Assembly: GCA_009702465.1 (NCBI GenBank)
Contig: WLHY01000005.1
Span: 1 to 20,630, forward strand
Reading direction: 5' to 3'
DNA length: 20,630 nucleotides
Source: Actinomycetota bacterium
Lineage (GTDB): Bacteria > Actinomycetota > Actinomycetes > Nanopelagicales > Nanopelagicaceae
Both the position numbers and the translations under genes were made by a program. The notes under the pieces are model-generated. The model did no database searches. It had not been told where the DNA came from and worked only from the letters and a program-made list of their open reading frames with translations. This document shows, one piece after another, positions 1-8,767 of the stretch. Numbering within the stretch: the stretch's first letter is position 1; each line of letters begins with the position of its first letter.

Positions 1-522
1 ATCTTTAAGTGTTTTAGAACCTTGGGTTACAGCTACTACTTTGGCCCCAAGTAATTTCATTCGTGCGACATTCAATGCTTGGCGTTTTGTATCAGCCTCT
101 CCCATATAAACAACACATTCAAGACCTAACAAAGCGGCCGCTGTTGCAGATGCGACTCCGTGTTGTCCAGCTCCAGTTTCGGCGATAATTCTCTTCTTAC
201 CCATTTTTTTAGTAAGTAATGCTTGACCTAATACATTATTAATTTTATGACTACCAGTGTGATTTAGATCTTCACGCTTAAGCAGTATCCGAGCACCACC
301 TGCATGTTCGGCAAATCGTTTTGCTTCAGTAATGATGCTAGGTCGGCCTGAGTATGTGGCGTGCAACTGTGTTAATTCGCGTTGGAACTCTGGATCATTT
401 AAAGCTGACTCATGAGCAGCTGTTAACTCATCTAGGGCAGCAATAAGTGCTTCGGGCACAAACCTTCCACCATAAGGACCAAAATGTCCGAGTGTTTGAG
501 CATTTATCTCCGGCGCTGACAT
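1..522 (-). CDS. trpB: Tryptophan synthase beta chain, N-terminal part (3' end outside window)
   Basis: TrpB condenses indole, channelled from the alpha subunit, with L-serine to give L-tryptophan, using pyridoxal phosphate in a cytoplasmic alpha2-beta2 complex. The first 174 codons are visible. They show the family opening [15 protein letters not shown] (residues 12-26), the motif [15 protein letters not shown] with the PLP-binding lysine at K93, and the [11 protein letters not shown] segment (about 114-124). The full protein is usually near 400 residues, so a little under half is here; the rest continues past the left edge. The ATG at 522 is preceded in frame by the trpC stop, so no longer ATG/GTG/TTG start is available. 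A GGAG lies only 2 nt before it, so the ribosome site is poor. It follows trpC by 21 bp and is surely co-transcribed. trpA would be expected next, outside the window. Confidence 0.97.
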   Translation of the reverse strand, partial: MSAPEINAQTLGHFGPYGGRFVPEALIAALDELTAAHESALNDPEFQRELTQLHATYSGRPSIITEAKRFAEHAGGARILLKREDLNHTGSHKINNVLGQALLTKKMGKKRIIAETGAGQHGVASATAAALLGLECVVYMGEADTKRQALNVARMKLLGAKVVAVTQGSKTLKD

Positions 523-543
523 AACTCCAAGTTTAGATGATCC

Positions 544-1323
544 TCAGCGATTAAGTAACTCTTTAATGCTTTGCTCCGGATCCCCTGATTTAACTAAGGA
601 CTCTCCTACCAAGATCGCATCTGCGCCTAAACTTTCAACGAATTCAACCTGCGCTCGGGTGGCGATTCCAGATTCAGCGACCTTAATCACATTCTTTGGT
701 AGGTGAGGAAAGATCCGTTCAAAGTTGAGGTCACTAACTTCAAGAGTTTTAAGATTTCTTGAATTAACGCCAATTATTTCCGCCTTTAAATCAATGGCTC
801 GCTGCGCCTCTTCTTCATCATGCACCTCAACCAAAACATCCATTCCTAACTCAGTTGATAGTTGATAAAGGTCACGCAGTTGAGCATTTGATAACGCTGC
901 CACAATCAAGAGAATTAGATCAGCACCAAGCAGTCGGGATTCATAAACTTGAAACTCTGTAAGAATAAAATCTTTGCGCAGAACAGGTAGCCCTATCGCA
1001 TCTCTTACTGCAATTAGATCTGCAATCTTTCCATTGAATCTTCGCTCCTCAGTTAAGACACTGATTAGATCAGCTCCTCCGCGCTCGTATGATTTTGCTA
1101 ATGCAACCGGGTCAGTGATTTCAGATAGCGCACCTTTGCTCGGCGATGATCTTTTAATCTCAGCAATCAGAGAAGTTCCAGCCTTCGATAATGATTGCTT
1201 GGCGCCTCGAAGCTTTGGTGCTAAATCAATCTGCTGCTTTAGATCATTAATCGGCACCTGACGGGATGCCAAATCCAACAAAACTCCTTGCATGATTTCA
1301 TCAAGTACATTCTTATCTGTCAT
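544..1323 (-). CDS. trpC: Indole-3-glycerol-phosphate synthase
   Basis: TrpC closes the indole ring, converting 1-(2-carboxyphenylamino)-1-deoxyribulose 5-phosphate (CdRP) to indole-3-glycerol phosphate in the cytoplasm. The 259-residue product is a standard-length single-domain TIM barrel, not fused to TrpF. Residues matching the known catalytic set are visible: E55 and K57 in IAEIKRSSPSKG, K117 in VLRKDFI, E166 in VEVHD, N187 in IGVNSRN and E217 in VAESGI. The phosphate-binding end GADAILVGESL is at 234-243. The ATG lies 3 bp after the stop of the small membrane-protein gene, and trpB follows 21 bp downstream, so the three genes are one transcription unit. The absence of a fused or adjacent trpF leaves the preceding isomerisation step to another enzyme (see the PriA-like gene). 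Recognition is firm. Confidence 0.97.
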   Translation of the reverse strand: MTDKNVLDEIMQGVLLDLASRQVPINDLKQQIDLAPKLRGAKQSLSKAGTSLIAEIKRSSPSKGALSEITDPVALAKSYERGGADLISVLTEERRFNGKIADLIAVRDAIGLPVLRKDFILTEFQVYESRLLGADLILLIVAALSNAQLRDLYQLSTELGMDVLVEVHDEEEAQRAIDLKAEIIGVNSRNLKTLEVSDLNFERIFPHLPKNVIKVAESGIATRAQVEFVESLGADAILVGESLVKSGDPEQSIKELLNR

Positions 1324-1326
1324 GAG

Positions 1327-1497
1327 TTATCCATATATCTCATCTGGGTTCTCTGTCGGATCATCACCCTCATTTAACTTATTCCACTGATCCTTTGGCT
1401 TTCGCTCATATCGCGAAGAGGAGCTTCCCTTGTTAATCATTGATATTGCATAACCAATCAAAAATATCGCTAATGCGGTAAGAAGTAATGATTTCAT
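1327..1497 (-). CDS. Small single-pass membrane protein in the trp operon (56 aa), function unknown
   Basis: A 56-codon frame starts at the ATG of an ATGA overlap with the trpE stop and ends 3 bp before the trpC ATG, so it is clamped between two trp genes. The product begins MKSLLLTALAIFLIGYAIS, one hydrophobic segment of about 17 residues (4-20). A polar, charged tail rich in Ser, Arg, Lys, Glu and Asp follows and ends DEIYG. It could be a single-pass membrane anchor with a cytoplasmic or exposed tail; no cleavage site is evident. Actinobacteria often carry a small or medium membrane protein of unknown function at this place between trpE and trpC, and this could be a shrunken counterpart. 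I do not recognise a family and assign no function. Evidence for it being real is the exact start/stop coupling on both sides plus the membrane segment. Confidence 0.78.
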   Translation of the reverse strand: MKSLLLTALAIFLIGYAISMINKGSSSSRYERKPKDQWNKLNEGDDPTENPDEIYG

Positions 1498-2990
1498 ATT
1501 GTCGCCATCAGATTAGCGGTAGCAACTGCACCTAAGACTGCAGCGGCTTTATTAATGCACTCTTGATTTTCAGCGATCGGATCTGAATCTGCAACTATCC
1601 CAGCACCGGCCTGAACATAAGCTTTACCATCCTTTATCACCGCAGTTCTAATTGCGATACATGTATCAATATTTCCTGTGAAATCTAAGTAACCAATTGT
1701 GCCGCCATATATCCCGCGTCGGCTTTCTTCATTATCTTCAATAATCTGCATCGCACGAGGTTTAGGAGCGCCAGATAAAGTCCCTGCTGGAAAGACAGCA
1801 AATAATGCTTCAACGGCTGAGAATTTCTTGGCTAACTTTCCAATCACAGTTGAAACTATATGCATAACATGTGAATATCTTTCAATCTGCATAAATTGTG
1901 TTACTTCGACTGAACCCGGTTCGCAAACTCTTCCCAGATCATTTCTCCCGAGGTCAACTAGCATCAGATGCTCTGCTCGTTCCTTAGGGTCAGCAAGAAG
2001 CTCTTCACCATTTTGCTGATCGATCTTTGCATCTTTACTTCGTGGCCTGGTTCCAGCGATCGGATGAATCATCACCTGATCACCAGTTACTTTCACTAAG
2101 GCTTCTGGACTAGAGCCAACTATGCATAATTCATCTGCAAATCTAAATAGGTACATATAGGGACTTGGATTTTGCTCTCGTAAAGTGCGATAAACATCAA
2201 AGGCATCTGCCTTAGACGCCATCTCAAAACGTTGAGAGAGAACTACTTGAAATGCTTCACCAGATCTGATTTCCTCTTTTATTAGCTCAACCCGCTTTTG
2301 AAAATCAAGATCACTCACTTGTCGGTGATACGGCGAAGTTACTCGTTCTGGAATCGGATCTAACTTTTTGACCTCAACTGAGTTTAAATCTTGCTGCATT
2401 TTCACCAATCTATTTAGAGCGCTCTCATAAGCTTGATCAACACGTTCAGTAGAACCATCCCAGTTGATCGCATTAGCGATCAGAGTAATTTCATCCTTCT
2501 CGTGATCAAAGACAGCCAGGTCAGAGGTCAACAACATAGTTATCTCTGGAATTTCAATATCCACAGCGGTGCTACTTTTAATTTTCTCTAATCTACGGAT
2601 GATTTCATAACCTAAGTAACCAACTAAACCACCAGTTAATGGTGGGAGATCATTAAATTTTGGTGATGAAAGATGAGCAGTTGCAATGCGCAGTGCGGTT
2701 AATGGGTCGACCCCAGTCGGTGCCCCTGCTGGCATTACGCCCCGCCAAAAAACATTGCCACTCTTCTCCGTCATGGTGGCTTCACTATTTACACCAATAA
2801 ATGAGTATCTAGACCAAACTCCATTTGATTCAGCTGATTCAAGCAAAAAGGTATCGACTCTGTTCTGAGTTAACTTCAAATATATTGTTAGCGGAGTTAA
2901 GCCCGCTCCGCTGATAACTTTTGCTACCGGTATTACATTAAATCCGCTTGCGTACTCGCGAAATTTTTCTAAAGTAAGCGGATGTGTCAT
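1494..2990 (-). CDS. trpE: Anthranilate synthase component I
   Basis: TrpE makes anthranilate from chorismate, using ammonia delivered by the glutaminase TrpG; it is the committed, feedback-controlled step of tryptophan synthesis. The 498-residue length is normal. Visible are the LLES tryptophan-feedback motif (49-52) followed by RYSFIG (61-66), and the chorismate-binding core: GSSPEALVKV (292-301), HPIAGTRPR (309-317), GRNDLGRV (348-355), FPAGTLSGAPK (400-410) and GAGIVADSDP...ENQE (462-477). The intact LLES suggests feedback inhibition by tryptophan is retained. It begins 39 bp after the PriA-like gene and overlaps the small membrane-protein gene by ATGA. No trpG or trpD is nearby, so these must lie elsewhere if present. 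No leader peptide or attenuator fits in the 39-bp spacer. Pabb-type aminodeoxychorismate synthase is the main alternative, but LLES and trp context favour TrpE. Confidence 0.96.
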   Translation of the reverse strand: MTHPLTLEKFREYASGFNVIPVAKVISGAGLTPLTIYLKLTQNRVDTFLLESAESNGVWSRYSFIGVNSEATMTEKSGNVFWRGVMPAGAPTGVDPLTALRIATAHLSSPKFNDLPPLTGGLVGYLGYEIIRRLEKIKSSTAVDIEIPEITMLLTSDLAVFDHEKDEITLIANAINWDGSTERVDQAYESALNRLVKMQQDLNSVEVKKLDPIPERVTSPYHRQVSDLDFQKRVELIKEEIRSGEAFQVVLSQRFEMASKADAFDVYRTLREQNPSPYMYLFRFADELCIVGSSPEALVKVTGDQVMIHPIAGTRPRSKDAKIDQQNGEELLADPKERAEHLMLVDLGRNDLGRVCEPGSVEVTQFMQIERYSHVMHIVSTVIGKLAKKFSAVEALFAVFPAGTLSGAPKPRAMQIIEDNEESRRGIYGGTIGYLDFTGNIDTCIAIRTAVIKDGKAYVQAGAGIVADSDPIAENQECINKAAAVLGAVATANLMATI

Positions 2991-3029
2991 TGGATCATTC
3001 TGCCGTATAGCGAGTATTGATGTGAAATA

Positions 3030-3746
3030 TTATTTGTAGCAGGCCGAAATTGCCTCCTTTAGATCTATCTGACCTGTATAAAGCGCCTTTCCTAAGATCA
3101 CACCATCTAAGTTGAGTGCTCTCAATTTAACTAAATCATCGGTATTGGCAACGCCGCCACTTGCAACTATCTTTGAATTAGTTGCCATACTTACCTTTGA
3201 TAGCAATTCAAAATTTGGACCACTTAGCGCACCATCGGTATCAATATCGGTAACTACATATCTGGCACAACCCATTTGATCTAATTTATCTATCATCTCA
3301 ATTAGATCACCAGCCCGCTCACCTGTTCCGCGTGCTATCAAACTGGATCCCTGCACATCTAAGCTAACACTTAACAACTCTTTGTACTTTCCAATCACCT
3401 TTTCAACCCATGGTAGATCAATTAGAGCTGAGGTTGCCAGGTTTATCCGTTGTGCCTTAGTAGAGATCGCAAAATCTAAGCTCTCTTGATTTATGATGCC
3501 ACCTGATAATTGAAACTTAACTGATTTCAAATCAACGATATCTTTGATTAGCGCTCGGTTATTACCAGATCCAAAGGCGGCATCTAAATCAACTAGATGA
3601 ATCCAACTTGCTCCTGCTTGGATGAAAGAATCAATAATTTCGATTGGATCTCCGTAGGTGGTAAGAGTTGCGAGTGAACCCTGTTGCAATCTGGCAGCTT
3701 GCCCGGAGCGAATATCAACCGCGGCTAGCAGTTCAATTGGTTTCAT
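3030..3746 (-). CDS. priA: PriA/HisA-type phosphoribosyl isomerase, probably acting as TrpF
   Basis: Actinobacterial PriA is a TIM-barrel isomerase that serves both histidine synthesis (the HisA reaction on ProFAR) and tryptophan synthesis (the TrpF reaction on phosphoribosylanthranilate). The 238-residue product aligns closely with it. The catalytic aspartates D11 (AAVDIRSGQAARL), D130 (SLDVQ) and D171 (VVTDIDTDG) are present, as are R19, the HLVDLDAAFG strand (50-59) and the SGG phosphate loops. Aligned by eye to mycobacterial PriA recalled from memory, R143 is kept as R139. W145, however, is replaced by T141, R85 by I85, and the beta5-alpha5 loop is four residues shorter. Its only biosynthetic neighbours are trp genes: trpE begins 39 bp downstream and no hisF, hisI or hisH is adjacent. 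I infer a TrpF-biased enzyme. A plain HisA or an intact dual-function PriA remains possible. Confidence 0.88.
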   Translation of the reverse strand: MKPIELLAAVDIRSGQAARLQQGSLATLTTYGDPIEIIDSFIQAGASWIHLVDLDAAFGSGNNRALIKDIVDLKSVKFQLSGGIINQESLDFAISTKAQRINLATSALIDLPWVEKVIGKYKELLSVSLDVQGSSLIARGTGERAGDLIEMIDKLDQMGCARYVVTDIDTDGALSGPNFELLSKVSMATNSKIVASGGVANTDDLVKLRALNLDGVILGKALYTGQIDLKEAISACYK

Positions 3747-3776
3747 TTATGTGCTTTCGTTAACAAATTTCAGTAA

Positions 3777-6700
3777 TTAGATTAGTAAACAATCAGGACC
3801 GAGCACAGTTTTTAGGTCGGCCGATAATGATGGCGATGAGGTCACCTTTAATCCTTCATCTAGTTTTAAGGTCGTTAACTTTCCATTCTCATCTAATTGC
3901 AGATGAACCTCACGTGCACCTGGATGTGATCGCAAAATCTCCTTCATTCGTTCAATAACGGGTGGGGTACATCTAGACATCTCCATTGAGATTGTTAACG
4001 GTCCAGTTGGAGTTTTGTTTAAATCAGGCATTGTTAAATCCAAGGCTGAAATCCTGGCCCGCTCTTCACGCTTATCCACTCTTCCTCTAATTGCAACTAC
4101 CCGATCCTCTACAAGATTTACTCCATGTGTTGCATAGGAGTTAGAAAAAAACATAACATCAACAGCACCCTCTAGATCCTCAACTGTAACTATCGCCCAA
4201 GGTGTTCCCTGCCGAGAAACTTTTCGCTGTACTTGGGTGATCAATCCACCAATGGTAATTATTTGATCATGATTAACATCATTTAATTGGCTAATTGTCA
4301 TATCAGATGCTGCTCTTAAAATATGCTCGATACCGAGCAAGGGATGATCTGAAACATAAAGTCCGAGCATCTCTCTTTCATAGGATAGAAGCATTGCTTT
4401 ATCCCATTCTGTTATCGGAATATCAAGAGATACACCATTGATTGCAGTAGCTGATGTTTCCAAACCAAAGAGATCAAACTGTCCAATTGACTCTGCCCGC
4501 TTGGCTTCAGAGACAGCATCAATCGCTTCGAGATAAACCATCATCAATCCTTTACGAGAGTGCTTTAGTGAATCAAAAGCCCCTGCTTTAATCAAAGATT
4601 CAATTGTTTTCTTATTGCAAACCGATGCATCTACCTTGCTTAGGAAATCTCCAAAGCTTTGATACTTACCCTTGGCAAGTCGATTACTGACAATTGATCC
4701 AACTACATTCTCGCCAACATTTCTGATCGCCGTTAAGCCAAATCGAATATCAGATCCTCTGGGTGTGTACTCTGAATCAGATTCATTTACATCCGGCGCT
4801 AAGACCTTAATACCCATCCGGCGACACTCATTTAAATAAAGTGCGCTTTTATCCTTATCATCACGAACGCTGGTCAATAAGGCGGCCATGTACTCAGTTG
4901 GGTAATTTGCTTTTAAGTATGCAGTCCAAAATGAAAGTAGCCCATAACCTGCACTGTGGGCGCGGTTAAATGCGTAATCTGAGAATGGAATTAGGGTCTG
5001 CCATAATTTTTCAACTGCATCTGCTGAAAACTTATTTGCCTTCATGCCTGATTCGAAGTGAACCCGCTCCTTGTCGAGAATCTCCTTATTCTTTTTGCCC
5101 ATAGCTTTACGAAGTAGATCTGCTCTACCAAGTGAGAAGCCAGCCACTTTTCTTGCAATCGAGAGCACCTGTTCCTGATAAACAATCAGCCCATAGGTAT
5201 CTTTCAAAATCTCATTTAGTGGTTGCTCAAGCTCTGGATGTATTGGGACCGGTAATTTGCGACCATTTTTATAATCAGCGTACTTATTATGTGAATCCTC
5301 ACCCATTGGGCCAGGACGATATAAAGCGATAACCGCTGAAATATCCTCAAAGCTATCGGGCACCATTGAACGCAGTAATGCTCTAATTGGTGCGCTATCT
5401 AATTGGAACACTCCGAGAGTGTCACCACGAGCTAATAATTCAAAGGTTTTCTTATCTGAGAGAGGCAACTCCTCGAGAACAACCTCTTTGCCAAGATTAT
5501 TTTTTATATTGATTAAGCAATCATCTAAGACCGATAAATTTCGTAGGCCAAGAAAATCCATCTTTAATAATCCAGTTGCTTCGCACGCACCCATATCAAA
5601 TTGGGTAATGATTGCGCCATCCGCCTCTCGACGGTGAATTGGAATTACATCTAAGAGCGGCTCCTTACTAAGGATTACACCAGCAGCATGAACGCCCCAC
5701 TGACGTTTTAAACCTTCGATGCCAAGAGCGGTATCAACAATTTTTTTTGAGTCTGGATCGGAATCGTAAAGCGCTCTTAACTCGGTAGCCTCTCCATAAC
5801 GTTCATCATTAGGATCAAAGACTCCCTTTAGTGAAATGTCCTTACCCATCACCGATGGTGGTAGAGATTTAGTTAACCTCTCTCCTAACGCATATGGGTA
5901 ACCTAAAACTCGAGTTGAATCTTTGATCGCTTGCTTAGATTTAATTGTGCCGTAGGTAATTATTTGAGCAACTCGATCATCACCATACTTTGTGGTTGCA
6001 TATTGAATCATCTCTGAACGCCGACGCTCATCAAAATCTAAATCAATGTCTGGCATCGAAATTCGCTCTGGATTTAAAAATCTTTCAAACAGTAGACCAA
6101 ACTTAATTGGGTCTAGCCCGGTAATACCAAGAGCATATGAAACAAGTGAGCCGGCAGCTGAACCACGACCGGGACCTACTCGGATTCCAACCTCGCGAGC
6201 ATGGTTGCAAAGATCTGAAACAACTAAGAAGTAACCTGGAAAACCCATTTTAATCATGACATCTAATTCAAAATCTAACCGCTGTTGATAATCAGATGGA
6301 ATCTTGCCATCTAACTTTTTATTCAAACCTAAATTTGCCTGCTTGATCAGCCAAGAATCCTCACTTTCGCCATTCGGCACAGTGAACCTAGGAAGCAGAT
6401 TTTCACCTTCACGCATAGTTGTATTGCAACGCTGCGCAATTAATAATGTATTGTCACAACTTTCGGGGAAATCTTTAAACAACTCTCGCATCTGCTTAGC
6501 GCTCTTTAAGTAAAACTCAGAGTTCTCAAATTTGAATCGTTTTGGATCGGCCAAAGTGGATCCAGATTGAATGCAAAGGAGCACCTCATGTGCAGCTGAA
6601 TCTTCATGATGGGTGTAATGCAGGTCATTGGTCGCCAGTAGCGGCATATTCAACTCTTTGCCTAACTTAATTAAATCTTTAAAGCTCCGGCTTTCAATCT

Positions 6701-7304
6701 CAATATTGTGATCCATTATCTCCAAAAAGTAATTATCTTTTCCGAAGATATCTTGCAACTCACTAGCCGCTTTAACCGCCTCTTTATAACCACCCATTCG
6801 AAGTCGAGTTTGTATCTCACCACCTGCGCAACCGGTAGTTGCGATTAATCCCTTTGCGTACTGAGAGAGTAACTCTCGATCCATACGAGGCTTGTAGTAA
6901 AAACCCTCGAGTGAGGCTAACGATGAAAGCTTGAAAAGATTGGATAAACCTAAATTATCCTCTGCAAGTAAAGTCATGTGCGTATATGCGCCACCACCAG
7001 ATACATCATCTTCGCCACCCTCGGCCCACTTAACTCGACGTTTATCAAATCTTGACTCTGGCGCAACGTAAGCTTCAATTCCAATTATTGGTTTAACTCC
7101 TGCTTTTTTAGCTAGTTTATGAAATTCAAAGGCGCCAAAAACATTTCCATGATCGGTCATTGCTACCGCTGGCATTTGCTGCCGAGCGACCTCTTCTACT
7201 AACTCTGAGATCTTTGCTGCCCCATCAAGCATTGAGTATTCAGTGTGCACATGAAGATGCACAAAATTCTCATCATCTTTGAGATTGGATGTTTTATCAG
7301 ACAT
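3777..7304 (-). CDS. dnaE: DNA polymerase III alpha subunit (replicative DnaE1 type)
   Basis: This is the catalytic subunit of the replicative DNA polymerase. At 1175 residues it has normal DnaE1 length. An N-terminal PHP domain (about 14-280) is followed by the C-family polymerase core, with catalytic D419 and D421 in PDIDLDF and D583 in KMDFLGLRNL. YRPGPM (662-667) and FNRAHSAGYGLLSFW (779-793) belong to the fingers. A helix-hairpin-helix region (near 880-910) follows, then a clamp-binding-like GQFDLFG (941-947) and a C-terminal OB fold. The PHP domain retains all nine metal ligands of mycobacterial DnaE1: H18, H20, D27, H52, E77, H109, C159, D227 and H229. This implies built-in 3'-5' proofreading, unlike E. 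coli, whose PHP site is degraded. It lies 31 bp after the pseudouridine synthase gene and 30 bp before priA. No Shine-Dalgarno is seen before the ATG. Confidence 0.97.
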   Translation of the reverse strand: MSDKTSNLKDDENFVHLHVHTEYSMLDGAAKISELVEEVARQQMPAVAMTDHGNVFGAFEFHKLAKKAGVKPIIGIEAYVAPESRFDKRRVKWAEGGEDDVSGGGAYTHMTLLAEDNLGLSNLFKLSSLASLEGFYYKPRMDRELLSQYAKGLIATTGCAGGEIQTRLRMGGYKEAVKAASELQDIFGKDNYFLEIMDHNIEIESRSFKDLIKLGKELNMPLLATNDLHYTHHEDSAAHEVLLCIQSGSTLADPKRFKFENSEFYLKSAKQMRELFKDFPESCDNTLLIAQRCNTTMREGENLLPRFTVPNGESEDSWLIKQANLGLNKKLDGKIPSDYQQRLDFELDVMIKMGFPGYFLVVSDLCNHAREVGIRVGPGRGSAAGSLVSYALGITGLDPIKFGLLFERFLNPERISMPDIDLDFDERRRSEMIQYATTKYGDDRVAQIITYGTIKSKQAIKDSTRVLGYPYALGERLTKSLPPSVMGKDISLKGVFDPNDERYGEATELRALYDSDPDSKKIVDTALGIEGLKRQWGVHAAGVILSKEPLLDVIPIHRREADGAIITQFDMGACEATGLLKMDFLGLRNLSVLDDCLINIKNNLGKEVVLEELPLSDKKTFELLARGDTLGVFQLDSAPIRALLRSMVPDSFEDISAVIALYRPGPMGEDSHNKYADYKNGRKLPVPIHPELEQPLNEILKDTYGLIVYQEQVLSIARKVAGFSLGRADLLRKAMGKKNKEILDKERVHFESGMKANKFSADAVEKLWQTLIPFSDYAFNRAHSAGYGLLSFWTAYLKANYPTEYMAALLTSVRDDKDKSALYLNECRRMGIKVLAPDVNESDSEYTPRGSDIRFGLTAIRNVGENVVGSIVSNRLAKGKYQSFGDFLSKVDASVCNKKTIESLIKAGAFDSLKHSRKGLMMVYLEAIDAVSEAKRAESIGQFDLFGLETSATAINGVSLDIPITEWDKAMLLSYEREMLGLYVSDHPLLGIEHILRAASDMTISQLNDVNHDQIITIGGLITQVQRKVSRQGTPWAIVTVEDLEGAVDVMFFSNSYATHGVNLVEDRVVAIRGRVDKREERARISALDLTMPDLNKTPTGPLTISMEMSRCTPPVIERMKEILRSHPGAREVHLQLDENGKLTTLKLDEGLKVTSSPSLSADLKTVLGPDCLLI

Positions 7305-7335
7305 GGGATGGTGAGATTACTACTGCCAAGAATTT

Positions 7336-8274
7336 CTAGCGCTGATTATCGGCCAGTAGGGCAAGTGAGCGTGTCAGATCCTCGGGATACTGCGCTGTAA
7401 ATGAGATTACCTGACCGGTAGCGGGGTGCTTAAAGGCTAGATCTTTTGCATGCAACCACGGTCTGGCGATTTGTAATCTTTGTGCGAGCGATGGATCTGC
7501 GCCATAAGTTAGATCGCCAACTAATGGATGGTGCAGCGCTGAAAAGTGAACTCGGATTTGATGAGTTCTGCCAGTTTCTAGCTCGATCTCCATCAGCGAA
7601 ACTGCTGGAAATAACTCGAGAGTTTTGTAATGTGTAATTGATGCTTTGCCATTTGCAACTACTGCAAAACGGTAATCCTCCCTGGGATGGCGATCAATTG
7701 GTGCATCGATGGTGCCAGTAGTCGGATCCATATGACCTTGAATCAATGCGTGATAAATCTTTGAAACGGTGCGCTCTCTAAATTGATCTTTTAAACTGCT
7801 GTAAGCCTTCTCATTTTTAGCAACAACCATTAAGCCAGAGGTTCCAACATCTAATCTATGCACCACGCCCTGTCGCTCTGCTGCACCTGATGTTGCTAAT
7901 TGATACCCAGCTGCAAAGATCGCACCTACAACAGTGGCACCTCGCCAACCAGGACTGGGATGAGCTGCAATACCAACTGGTTTGTTTACGACAATCACAT
8001 ACTCATCATCATAAACAACATCTAGTCCATCGATTGGTGTAGCGGTTAACTTCGCCTCACCCTTAATTGCTGGCATTAAAATCTCAATTTGATCATTGGT
8101 ACTTACCTTAAAAGATTTGTTAACTGGCTTGCCAGCACAGCTAATCTCTGCCGCTTCGATTAATCCAACAACTACGGTTCTGGATAGACCCAATAACCGA
8201 GAGATTGCGGTATCAATACGTTCATTGTTTAAACCATCTGGAATTATCAATGACCGTGATTCACGCTCAATCAT
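7336..8274 (-). CDS. rluD: RluA/RluD-family 23S rRNA pseudouridine synthase
   Basis: This enzyme isomerises specific uridines, most likely in 23S rRNA, to pseudouridine. With the start chosen here the protein is 312 residues. An S4-type RNA-binding region occupies roughly residues 16-65, and the catalytic domain follows with the RluA-family motif HRLDVGTSGLMVVAK (catalytic D142). VNKPVGIAAHPS (97-108) and ETGRTHQIRVH are also present. The frame is open back to 8313, but the upstream starts add a poor N-terminal stretch inside lspA. The ATG at 8274 gives MIERESRSL, a typical beginning just before the S4 domain, with an 8-bp overlap with the lspA stop. The lspA-rluD pairing is a standard actinobacterial and firmicute arrangement. 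The exact target uridines cannot be told from the sequence, so the symbol is by family and context. Confidence 0.93.
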   Translation of the reverse strand: MIERESRSLIIPDGLNNERIDTAISRLLGLSRTVVVGLIEAAEISCAGKPVNKSFKVSTNDQIEILMPAIKGEAKLTATPIDGLDVVYDDEYVIVVNKPVGIAAHPSPGWRGATVVGAIFAAGYQLATSGAAERQGVVHRLDVGTSGLMVVAKNEKAYSSLKDQFRERTVSKIYHALIQGHMDPTTGTIDAPIDRHPREDYRFAVVANGKASITHYKTLELFPAVSLMEIELETGRTHQIRVHFSALHHPLVGDLTYGADPSLAQRLQIARPWLHAKDLAFKHPATGQVISFTAQYPEDLTRSLALLADNQR

Positions 8275-8767
8275 TTGGTTTCTCATCATTTTTGTTAGGA
8301 CCATAAAATTCAATATTCTTAATAGATAAAATCGTAACTAGAACTGCCGCACAAACAACAGCTGAATCAGCTATATTGAAAATTGGCCAGTTTGGTAATT
8401 GAATCCAATCAACTACCTCTCCCCGTAACATGCCTGGCTCTCTAAATATCCGATCAGCTAAGTTTCCGAAGATACCGCCAAGCGCCAAGCCCAGTGCAAT
8501 TGCCCATGGTGTTGATTTAACTCTGCGACCATAGTAAAAAATAACAACTGCCATCGAAATGGCAAAAATGGAGAGAAAAATAGTTGCATTACTGGCCAAA
8601 CTAAATGCAGCTCCAGGATTGAAAACTAAATTAAATCGTAGAAGATCACCAATAACATCAATAGATCCATCTGATAGAAACTCAATTGCCAACTCTTTAC
8701 TTACGTAATCAAAGAGAAAAACAAGTAAAGCTGTTACAGCTAGCCATTTACGTTGGTATAAGTTCAG
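8267..8767 (-). CDS. lspA: Lipoprotein signal peptidase (SPase II), CTG start
   Basis: LspA is an inner-membrane aspartyl protease that removes the signal peptide of diacylglyceryl-modified prolipoproteins. The frame from CTG at 8767 gives 166 residues, the family's usual length. The first transmembrane segment (about 7-20) ends in DYVSK (20-24), matching the family D-x-x-[TS]-K signature. Then follow NPGAAFS (50-56), GNLADR with catalytic D105, and FNIADS with catalytic D134. Three further membrane segments fit the four-helix fold. The only conventional in-frame start downstream near the N-terminus is TTG at 8692, which would delete the first helix and DYVSK. Upstream an in-frame TAA closes the frame. 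The CTG shares a CTGA overlap with the stop of the DksA-like gene and has AGAGGA upstream at good spacing. No ATG, GTG or other TTG is available. Confidence 0.93.
   Translation of the reverse strand: MNLYQRKWLAVTALLVFLFDYVSKELAIEFLSDGSIDVIGDLLRFNLVFNPGAAFSLASNATIFLSIFAISMAVVIFYYGRRVKSTPWAIALGLALGGIFGNLADRIFREPGMLRGEVVDWIQLPNWPIFNIADSAVVCAAVLVTILSIKNIEFYGPNKNDEKPND

Noticed and set aside
1699..2019. Plus-strand frame opposite trpE (and similar ones opposite dnaE, murC, trpC, ftsW)
   Set aside because: No recognisable domains, no ribosome sites, and each lies wholly inside a conserved gene on the other strand.
2991..3029. Possible trp attenuator or leader peptide before trpE
   Set aside because: The spacer is 39 bp with no Trp-codon leader frame and no terminator hairpin.
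8275..8313. Longer start for the pseudouridine synthase inside lspA
   Set aside because: It would add 13 residues of non-conserved sequence translated from the lspA 3' end; the ATG at 8274 fits the family N-terminus and a short overlap.
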